A DNA stretch of 11,425 nt from Thermoplasmata archaeon (lineage in GTDB: Archaea; Thermoplasmatota; Thermoplasmata; Lutacidiplasmatales; UBA184). Made by a program: the position numbers and the translations under genes. The notes beneath the pieces were generated by a model, which did no database searches, was not told where the DNA came from, and worked only from the letters and a program-made list of their open reading frames with translations. Shown here in pieces: positions 1 through 5,846 of this stretch. The stretch is from contig JAJZDF010000009.1 of the NCBI GenBank assembly GCA_021828715.1, positions 1 through 11,425 of the forward strand, given 5' to 3'. The stretch's first letter is position 1. Each line of letters starts with the position of its first letter.

Positions 1-1
1 C

Positions 2-1453
2 GCGGTCCACGTCGACCGGACCGATCTGGAAGCCCGCTTCGACCGGATGCGCCAGGAGATGTGGGCGGCGGGCTACATCCCGATCCTACGCCAGCAATCG
101 GGCGAGCAGTACGTCGAGGTGATCCCCCGACCGCGCCCCGGCACGCGGCGCCAGTGGGTCAACCTGGTCCTCCTCGCGGCGACGGTCGTCACGACCACGT
201 TCGCCGGCGCCCTCATCTGGCTCACCTACGTCGGCGGGACGGATCTCGCCGGGACCGACTTCGTGAACGGGGCGCTCTACTTCTCGATCCCGGTGCTGAC
301 GATCCTCGGGCTCCACGAGCTCGCGCATTATTTCATGGCCCGTCGGCGACACATCGACGCGTCGCTGCCGTACTTCATCCCGCTCCCTCCGCCGTTCCTC
401 TTCGGTACGTTCGGGGCGTTCATCAGCATCCGGGAGCCGTTCCCAGACCGCAAGGCGATGTTCGACATCGGGGCCGCCGGCCCGCTGGCCGGCTTCGCGG
501 CGTCCATCCCGGTCGCCCTCGCCGGGCTGTACCTCTCGGCCCACGCCCCGGTGCTTCCCGCCACCTACTGCGGCCCCACGATCCTGGGCGTCAGCTACGG
601 CAACATCGAGATCGGGGTCCCGCTGTTCTGGCAGCTGCTGAGCTACTTCTTTCCCCCGTCCCTCGTGAGCCTGAGCCCGCTCGCCCTCGCCGGCTGGGTC
701 GGGATCTTCGTGACGGCGATCAATCTCCTGCCGGCGGGCCAGCTCGACGGGGGCCACGTCTTCCGCGCGCTGGCGGGCGAGCGGTCCCGGTTCGTCAGCT
801 ACGCCGCGGTCCTGCTCCTGTTCGCCCTCGGGATCTTCTACACGGGCTGGCTCTTCTTCGGGATCTTGATCCTGCTCCTCGGGATGCGCCATCCGCCCCC
901 CCTCAACGACCTCTCCCGGCTCGGCACGAAGCGGTACCTGGTCGGGGCGCTCGTCGTCGCCATCCTGATCGGGGGGTTCGTCATCGTCCCCCTCGCCACG
1001 CCCCTCGGGCAGATGCAGCTGGACGTCGGGGCGGTCCACTACCCCGGAGCGACCGCGGGCGGTCCGGTCACCGCCGACGTCCAGTACGCGATCGTGAATC
1101 AGGACCCGGTCTCGCACGGGTACACCTTCTCGGGACAGGTGGTCAACGTCTCCCAGAGGGTCGGGAACACGACCGTCTATCTCGGGGGGGCCGCGCTGCG
1201 CGACTGGGAAGCGAACGCCTCGTGGACGTTCGCCCTTCCCGGGGCGGCGAACGTGACGGTGTACGGCGCCTCCGCGACGTTCCCGGGCGGGGCATACGTC
1301 ACCGTCGACGGCTCGGCGACCGTGCAGCTCTCCTTCGCCTTCTTCGACTCGGGGAGCGCCACGAGCGTCACCCTCGACCTGTCGTCGGACCAGTTCTGCG
1401 CGACCGCCGGGGGCGGCTCGGCGACGAACTCGGTCGTGCTCATCCCCCCGTGA
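2..1453 (+). CDS. Site-2 protease family membrane metalloprotease (M50), 5' partial
   Basis: This is an intramembrane zinc metalloprotease of the S2P/M50 family, which cleaves membrane-anchored substrates. Numbering from the ATG at 47, the zinc motif HELAH lies at residues 90-94 inside a hydrophobic segment. The second family motif, NLLPAGQLDGGH, is at 226-237, with Asp234 as the expected third zinc ligand. A conserved GAAGPLAG stretch lies near 142-149. Hydrophobic segments are seen near 38-60, 74-96, 138-162, 213-232, 250-280 and 300-318. About 145 residues follow the last one; they are Thr/Ser/Gly-rich, carry four N-x-S/T sequons and look like an exported beta-rich domain. No PDZ domain is apparent. 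The frame stays open to the left edge, and the upstream codons read as family-like charged sequence (DRTDLEARFDRMRQEM), so the true start is probably outside the window. The 3' end overlaps the convergent methyltransferase gene by 14 bp. The substrate is unknown. Confidence 0.92.
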   Translation, partial: AVHVDRTDLEARFDRMRQEMWAAGYIPILRQQSGEQYVEVIPRPRPGTRRQWVNLVLLAATVVTTTFAGALIWLTYVGGTDLAGTDFVNGALYFSIPVLTILGLHELAHYFMARRRHIDASLPYFIPLPPPFLFGTFGAFISIREPFPDRKAMFDIGAAGPLAGFAASIPVALAGLYLSAHAPVLPATYCGPTILGVSYGNIEIGVPLFWQLLSYFFPPSLVSLSPLALAGWVGIFVTAINLLPAGQLDGGHVFRALAGERSRFVSYAAVLLLFALGIFYTGWLFFGILILLLGMRHPPPLNDLSRLGTKRYLVGALVVAILIGGFVIVPLATPLGQMQLDVGAVHYPGATAGGPVTADVQYAIVNQDPVSHGYTFSGQVVNVSQRVGNTTVYLGGAALRDWEANASWTFALPGAANVTVYGASATFPGGAYVTVDGSATVQLSFAFFDSGSATSVTLDLSSDQFCATAGGGSATNSVVLIPP

Positions 1454-2534
1454 CGGCCGCGTGGCTTCCCCCCGCGCCGCTCGGGATCCCGGCGGCCCCG
1501 GCTTTTCCGCGACCGGGGGCCCCCGGCGGTTCCGGGCGGTCGGACGCTTCCCGACGATAGACCCGAAATTCCCGGGTCAGGCTCCGGTGGACCCGGACCT
1601 CCACGGCCGTCTCGAGCCGGCAGCGGGGAAGCACGGGCGCGGAGCCGGCGGGCACGATCAGGACCGCGACCCCGCCGGACCGAAGCCGCCCGGCCCAGCG
1701 CGGGAGGACCCGTGCGAGGAGCGCCGCGGGCGCTTCCCCGAGCGTGCTCGACGCCCTACCGTACGGCGGGTCCGTGAGGAGGGCGTCAAACTCCGGCGGG
1801 GCGTTGGGGGGATCGACCGTTCCGGCATCCCCGACCGCGACACCGGCCGCGTCGACCCCGAGGTGCTCGAGGTTCTGGAGCGCGCCGCGCACCATCGTCG
1901 GGTCTTGGTCGATCCCGTACACCCGGCTCCCGAGGAGACCGGCCTCGGCGAGGAGGGCGCCGGTGCCGAGGAACGGATCGACGACGGTCCGGCCGGGAGC
2001 GGCTCGCGCCAGGTTGGCGGCGGCGCGCGCCAGCCGCGGCGCGAGGCCGACCGGGCGCCGGTACGGCAGCGTCGAGATCGCCCGGGCGGCCGTGGCCTTC
2101 CGATCGACCGCACCTACTTCCTCGAGCCAACGTCGTCGGCCGTCGGGGAAGAGGACGTGCCAGAACCGGTGGTCGGGCCTGTCGAGGTCGACCCGGCCTC
2201 CCGCCGCCTTCCACCGTTCGGCCGCCTCGCGCACCGCGGGGTCGAGCCCGCCCCCCGACGGACGCCCGAGCGGCCGGAATGCGGCCGTTCCCGGCGGGGG
2301 AGCATCGGGTCCGGCCGGTCGGAGGTCGGGGGCGGGGACCAGGCAGCGATGGGCGAGCCCGAGTCGTACGGCCAGACGGCCGACGGCCTCCCGGGGCAGT
2401 TCTACCGAGACCAGGGGAGACGGACCGGAGGGGTCGTCGAGGACGGTTCCCCCGAGGACCTCGACCGCCCCGGCAACCTCCGCGGCCGCGAGCGGCGGGC
2501 TCTCGCCGGAGATCTCCACGAACGCCCGTATCAT
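1440..2534 (-). CDS. trmG10: tRNA (guanine(10)-N2)-methyltransferase, Trm-G10/Trm11 type
   Basis: This is an S-adenosylmethionine-dependent RNA methyltransferase of 364 residues. In archaea this family makes m2G or m2,2G at position 10 of tRNA. The N-terminus (MIRAFVEISGESPPLAAAEV) resembles the N-terminal region of archaeal Trm-G10, which precedes a THUMP-type RNA-binding domain. The C-terminal Rossmann fold shows motif I, DPFLGTGALLAEAG, from Asp186, then the acidic strand GIDQDP. The catalytic motif is DPPYG at 255-259, the form expected for N2-guanine methylation. The ATG at 2534 overlaps the stop of the upstream Mut7-C gene in an ATGA arrangement, so the two are probably cotranscribed and translationally coupled. 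That overlap fixes the start, although the frame stays open further upstream. The last 40 residues are Pro/Gly/Ala-rich and likely a disordered tail. A related THUMP methyltransferase acting on another guanine is the main alternative. Confidence 0.88.
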   Translation of the reverse strand: MIRAFVEISGESPPLAAAEVAGAVEVLGGTVLDDPSGPSPLVSVELPREAVGRLAVRLGLAHRCLVPAPDLRPAGPDAPPPGTAAFRPLGRPSGGGLDPAVREAAERWKAAGGRVDLDRPDHRFWHVLFPDGRRRWLEEVGAVDRKATAARAISTLPYRRPVGLAPRLARAAANLARAAPGRTVVDPFLGTGALLAEAGLLGSRVYGIDQDPTMVRGALQNLEHLGVDAAGVAVGDAGTVDPPNAPPEFDALLTDPPYGRASSTLGEAPAALLARVLPRWAGRLRSGGVAVLIVPAGSAPVLPRCRLETAVEVRVHRSLTREFRVYRREASDRPEPPGAPGRGKAGAAGIPSGAGGSHAAVTGG

Positions 2535-3007
2535 CGCCCGGACTCCGCGGCCCACCGGTCGAGGGCCCGCTGGACCGCCAACGTGTGGGTGCCGCTCCAG
2601 TAGACGTGCCCGCACGCCGTGCAGCGATAGAGCGGCAACCCGGTCGCGATGCGGGCGACCGGCGCCCCGACCGGCTCGACGGCATCGGGGGAGAGCGTTA
2701 CCCGACGCACCTCGCCGTTGCAGCGGGTGCAGCGGGCGAACCGTACCGTCCCGGGAAGATCGGAAAACGACCCGCGCAACTCCCGCCACTGGCCGGCAAT
2801 GTCCCGTGCGCGGATCCGCACCGCTCCCGGCACGCGGGCGGCGAGCCCGCGGTCTCGGGTCAGAAGCACCCGCCCCTCCTCGGAGGCCCATCGGGCGATC
2901 CGGTCGTCCGTGAGGCCCCGCGCGTAGGCGGTATCGAGCCCGACGAACCGCAGGTACCGGGCGAGGCGCCCGAGCATCTCGTCCGCGAGCAGGCGCTCGG
3001 GAGGCAC
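2531..3007 (-). CDS. Mut7-C RNase domain protein with C-terminal zinc ribbon
   Basis: The protein belongs to the Mut7-C family (PF01927), PIN-like predicted ribonucleases common in archaea. After the start comes the family signature LLADEMLGRLARYLRFVGLDT, followed by the acidic pair in LTDDRIA and then LLTRDRGLA. These supply the Asp residues expected at a PIN-like metal site. The second half is a zinc ribbon with CTRC and CTAC knuckles about 35 residues apart, ending in the typical GHVYWSGTH. An ATG at 3055 would add 16 residues. I prefer the GTG at 3007 for three reasons: family members begin just before LLAD, the extra codons have unusually A/T-rich third positions, and a TATA-like box lies about 26 bp before this GTG. 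The gene is first in an ATGA-coupled pair with the tRNA methyltransferase, which suggests RNA as its substrate, but the target is unknown. Confidence 0.88.
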   Translation of the reverse strand: MPPERLLADEMLGRLARYLRFVGLDTAYARGLTDDRIARWASEEGRVLLTRDRGLAARVPGAVRIRARDIAGQWRELRGSFSDLPGTVRFARCTRCNGEVRRVTLSPDAVEPVGAPVARIATGLPLYRCTACGHVYWSGTHTLAVQRALDRWAAESGR

Positions 3008-3030
3008 GCCCCGGAGGACGGACGGCGCGT

Positions 3031-3043
3031 CGATAACCTTTCC
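3031..3043 (-). promoter_or_regulatory. Putative BRE/TATA promoter of the Mut7-C/trmG10 operon
   Basis: On the minus strand the sequence reads GGAAAGGTTATCG, a purine-rich BRE-like stretch followed by an A/T-rich box in otherwise GC-rich DNA. The box centre is about 26 bp before the GTG at 3007, the spacing expected for leaderless archaeal transcription. If the ATG at 3055 were the true start, this element would lie inside the gene. Confidence 0.45.
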
Positions 3044-3060
3044 CTTAAGAACCATACCCG
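3044..3060 (+). promoter_or_regulatory. Weak putative promoter of the phosphoglucosamine mutase gene
   Basis: The stretch CTTAAGAACCATACCCG is the only A/T-enriched DNA before the ATG at 3085. ATACCC is centred about 28 bp before that start, and TTAAGA about 37 bp before it. A GAGG six bases before the ATG could act as a weak Shine-Dalgarno if the transcript has a short leader. It lies back to back with the minus-strand promoter. Confidence 0.3.
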
Positions 3061-3084
3061 ATTGGCGCCCGATCGAGGCGTACG

Positions 3085-4461
3085 ATGCGCTTGTTCGGGA
3101 CGAACGGGATTCGCGAGGTCGTGGGCCGCGAGCTGACCGCCGCCTTCGCCGTCCGGGTCGCCGGAGCGATCGGGGCCGAGTTTCCGGTCGGGAGACCGAT
3201 CGTGGTCGGCCGGGACGGGCGGACGTCCAGCTACGCCTTCGCCCGCCTCGTCGAGGGGACCCTGATCCTCGGGGGGCATCGGGTCGCGGACGTGGGCGTC
3301 CTTCCGACTCCGGCCGTCCAGTACCTCGTCCCTCGGCTGCGCGCCCAGCTCGGCGTGATCGTCACCGCCTCCCACAATCCTCCCGAGTTCAACGGCGTGA
3401 AGTGCATCGCCGCCGACGGTCTCGAGGTCCTCCGCTCGGTCGAGGAGGGAATCGAGCGCGCCGTCGAGGCGGGGACGGCCCGCTCGGTCCCGTTCTCCCA
3501 GATCGGGTCGTCGTACTCCGTCCGGGACGGCGCCGATCAGTACGTGGAGGGGATCCTCGGCCAGGTCGACGTCGACCGGATCCGGCGCCGGGCGTTCACC
3601 GTGGTCCTCGACTGCGGCAACGGCGCGAGCGCCGTGACGAGCCCGTCGCTCCTCCGCCGACTCGGGTGCCGCGTGATCTCCTTGAACGGTCAGCTGGACG
3701 GCACCTTCCCGGGCCACCCGTCCGAGCCGACCGAGGCGCACACCCGGGATGCCCAACGGGCCGTCGCCGGAATGAACGCCGACCTCGGGATCGTGCACGA
3801 CGGAGACGCCGACCGGGCGGTCTTCATCGATTCCGCGGGCCGGTACATCCCCGGGGAGGAGATCCTCGCGCTGCTGGCGCGCGACGCGGTCGCCCGCGCG
3901 CACGGCGGCGTCGTCGTCACCCCGGTCTCGGCGTCCCAGAGCCTCGAGGATGCCGTCCGGCCTCTCGGGGGGAGCGTCCATTACACGCGCGTCGGCTCTC
4001 CCGCGGTCACGCGGGCGATGGTCGAGAAGCACGCCGTCTTTGGCGGCGAGGAGAACGGCGGGGCGATCACGCCGTCGTTCCAGTTCGCCCGGGACGGAGC
4101 GATGACCGCCGCCGCGGTCCTCGATCTGATCGCGCGGGCGGACCGGCCGCTCGCCGAGCTCCTGGCGGAGCTCCCGCGCTACGCGCTGATCAAGGAGAGG
4201 ATCGATTGCCCGGTCGACCTGCGCGCGTCGGTCGTCGGCCGCGTCGCCGCCGCCTACGAGGCGGCCGGACGGCGGCTCGTGACGATCGACGGGGTAAAGG
4301 CGTTCTCCGACGACGGCTGGGTCCTCCTTCGCCCGTCCGGGACGGAACCGCTGCTCCGACTCTTCGCGGAGGCCCGGGATCCGGCCGCCGCCCGGCGGCT
4401 CGCCGAGGAGGGCCGTGCGTCGGTCGACGCGGCCCTCCGTGCCCTCGCGGCCCCTCCGTGA
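3085..4461 (+). CDS. glmM: Phosphoglucosamine mutase, archaeal GlmM type
   Basis: This is an alpha-D-phosphohexomutase of 458 residues, the usual family length. It most likely interconverts glucosamine-6-phosphate and glucosamine-1-phosphate on the route to UDP-GlcNAc in the cytoplasm. All four signature loops are present: the phosphoserine loop TASHNPPEFNGVK with Ser96, the metal loop DGDADRA at 239-245, the sugar-binding loop GGEENGG at 320-326, and the phosphate-binding loop RPSGTEP at 416-422. The N-terminus MRLFGTNGIREVVG is typical of archaeal members, which supports the ATG at 3085. GEENGG favours phosphoglucosamine or phosphoglucomutase over a bacterial phosphomannomutase, but sequence alone does not fix substrate choice and archaeal enzymes can accept several hexose phosphates. 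It is transcribed alone, divergent from the RNA-processing pair. Its end lies 34 bp from the convergent DUF1634 gene. Confidence 0.92.
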   Translation: MRLFGTNGIREVVGRELTAAFAVRVAGAIGAEFPVGRPIVVGRDGRTSSYAFARLVEGTLILGGHRVADVGVLPTPAVQYLVPRLRAQLGVIVTASHNPPEFNGVKCIAADGLEVLRSVEEGIERAVEAGTARSVPFSQIGSSYSVRDGADQYVEGILGQVDVDRIRRRAFTVVLDCGNGASAVTSPSLLRRLGCRVISLNGQLDGTFPGHPSEPTEAHTRDAQRAVAGMNADLGIVHDGDADRAVFIDSAGRYIPGEEILALLARDAVARAHGGVVVTPVSASQSLEDAVRPLGGSVHYTRVGSPAVTRAMVEKHAVFGGEENGGAITPSFQFARDGAMTAAAVLDLIARADRPLAELLAELPRYALIKERIDCPVDLRASVVGRVAAAYEAAGRRLVTIDGVKAFSDDGWVLLRPSGTEPLLRLFAEARDPAAARRLAEEGRASVDAALRALAAPP

Positions 4462-4495
4462 GCCGTGGGTCGGCCGTGCCGGCTGCGGCCCGGCT

Positions 4496-4897
4496 CTATC
4501 GGAGCACCGGTCCGAGAACGAACAGGCCGAAGAGGAGCAGCAGGAGCACTGTCAGGGTCACGAGCTCCAGCGTCCGCTCGCCGCCGTGGCGGAAGTAGTA
4601 GAACCCGGTCACGACCCGCAAGATCGGGGTGGCCACGAGGGCCAAAAGCCCGACGGTGAGCACCGCCGCGGGATTCCCGGCGGCGAGCCCCGCCACGAGC
4701 CCGGTGAACCCGAGATAGCGGAGGATCGGGTTGTGCGCGAGCGCCTGGGCGAGATCGAGATGGGGGTGGAAGAAGAGGTAGACGAGGACTCCCACGACCA
4801 TGAGGAGGAGCGCGATCGCAAGTCCGGTGCGCAGGATGAACGACATCCGGCGGTACTCTACGTCGGGCAGCAGGGGACGGACGGACGGGGCGCTCAT
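4496..4897 (-). CDS. DUF1634-type small membrane protein
   Basis: This 133-residue protein has three hydrophobic segments, near residues 21-43, 74-98 and 108-131, separated by short polar loops. It has a charged cytosolic-looking N-terminus and ends almost directly after the last segment. Length, topology and sequences such as LRVVTGFYYFRHGGERT fit the DUF1634 family, whose function is unknown. Family genes are often found next to TauE/SafE permeases, as here. The ATG at 4897 overlaps the permease stop in an ATGA junction, which decides the start over an upstream in-frame ATG at 4963 and indicates coupled translation. I infer that it is an accessory or assembly partner of the permease. It ends in TAG. 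Confidence 0.83.
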   Translation of the reverse strand: MSAPSVRPLLPDVEYRRMSFILRTGLAIALLLMVVGVLVYLFFHPHLDLAQALAHNPILRYLGFTGLVAGLAAGNPAAVLTVGLLALVATPILRVVTGFYYFRHGGERTLELVTLTVLLLLLFGLFVLGPVLR

Positions 4898-5748
4898 GCG
4901 ATTCCCAACCCCCGGAGGATCGATTCGACGGCCAGCAGGACGATGAACGGGATGAATACCCACCGGACCGTCTGGTTCCGCAGGTGCGGGAGGAGACGGC
5001 TTCCGCCGAACGCCCCGAGGGCGGTGCCGAGCGCCACCGGCGCGGCGACGAGCGGATCGATGAACCCGGCGGCGAAGAGGATGCCGGCGCCCGCGGCGGC
5101 CGTCACGCCGATCATGAAGTTGCTGGTGGCGGTCGCGACCTTCATCGGAAGGCGCAGGTACTTTTCCAGGGCGAGGACCTTGAAGACCCCCGCCCCGATC
5201 CCGAACATTCCCGAGACGAGCCCCGCGCCGAACATGACCCCCAGGGCCGGGCTGGTCCGATCCGCCGCGTAGTCGACGTCGCGGTCGAGGACGTTGTCGT
5301 GGTACCGGCCCCTCAGTCCGAGCCGGCGGGAGCGCGCATCCGGCTGGACGCCCTCGGGGAGCTCGACGTGCCGGCGGGAGATCGTGCCGGGGACGATCAG
5401 GAGCAGCACCACCCCGAGGGCGATCAGCAGGACCGGCTCGAGGGAGGCGTGGGTGAGGATGACGGTGGTCGATGCCCCGATGAGCGCCCCCGGGACGGTG
5501 GCGATCTCGAGGAACATCCCGATCCGAAGGTCGGTCAGGTGCTCGCGCACGTAGGCGGCGCCGGCGGCGCTGGAACTCGCCAGGATCGTCACGGCGCCGA
5601 CGCCGATGGCATCCGAGATCGGCACGCCGAACAGGAGGACGAGCGCCGGGATCACGATCACCCCGCCGCCGAGACCGGTGAGGGCGCCGACGAGCCCGGC
5701 CACGATGGCGAGGAGCATCAACAGCGGCAGCGCAAGTTCGAGTTGCAC
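4894..5748 (-). CDS. TauE/SafE-type anion permease (sulfite exporter family)
   Basis: This integral membrane protein of 284 residues belongs to the TauE/SafE family, whose members move sulfite, sulfoacetate, other organosulfonates or similar small anions. It shows the internal duplication of the family. The first half carries GALTGLGGGVIVIPALVLLF near residues 21-40. The second half carries GLVSGMFGIGAGVFKVLALE. About eight hydrophobic segments are seen. A polar loop of roughly 40 residues (about 125-168, many Arg and Asp) joins the halves. The start is a GTG at 5748: a TATA-like box lies about 25 bp before it, and the next Met is 10 residues in, within the first membrane segment. It is the first gene of a two-gene operon with the DUF1634 protein and is divergent from the glucoamylase. 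The substrate cannot be deduced here, as no sulfur-metabolism genes are in view. Confidence 0.92.
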   Translation of the reverse strand: MQLELALPLLMLLAIVAGLVGALTGLGGGVIVIPALVLLFGVPISDAIGVGAVTILASSSAAGAAYVREHLTDLRIGMFLEIATVPGALIGASTTVILTHASLEPVLLIALGVVLLLIVPGTISRRHVELPEGVQPDARSRRLGLRGRYHDNVLDRDVDYAADRTSPALGVMFGAGLVSGMFGIGAGVFKVLALEKYLRLPMKVATATSNFMIGVTAAAGAGILFAAGFIDPLVAAPVALGTALGAFGGSRLLPHLRNQTVRWVFIPFIVLLAVESILRGLGIA

Positions 5749-5767
5749 GCCCGAGGGGAGCCGGACG

Positions 5768-5779
5768 ATTTCAAAAGGG
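5768..5779 (-). promoter_or_regulatory. Putative TATA box of the TauE/SafE operon
   Basis: The minus strand reads CCCTTTTGAAAT, an A/T-rich island whose centre is about 25 bp before the GTG at 5748. This spacing predicts a leaderless transcript that starts at or next to the GTG. No Shine-Dalgarno-like purine run precedes that codon. Confidence 0.5.
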
Positions 5780-5810
5780 CGCGGGTTCCCGGGGGTCGTG
5801 CGCGGTCGAC

Positions 5811-5826
5811 ATCAAACCCTTTACCT
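5811..5826 (+). promoter_or_regulatory. Putative BRE/TATA promoter of the GH15 gene
   Basis: The sequence ATCAAACCCTTTACCT is an A/T-enriched patch about 25 bp before the ATG at 5847. CAAACC could act as BRE and TTTACC as TATA. The spacing again fits a leaderless start. It lies about 40 bp from the opposing permease promoter, so the 98-bp gap serves both directions. Confidence 0.45.
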
Positions 5827-5846
5827 GCGCCGGGCCTCGGGCGTCG

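Noticed and set aside
61..1560. Plus-strand open frame of 499 codons over the protease gene
   Set aside because: It is a shifted frame of the S2P gene with Arg/Pro/Gly-rich composition and no membrane segments or motifs.
1461..2603. Plus-strand open frame of 380 codons
   Set aside because: It is antisense to the tRNA methyltransferase, which has clear DPFLGTG and DPPYG motifs. The product is low-complexity.
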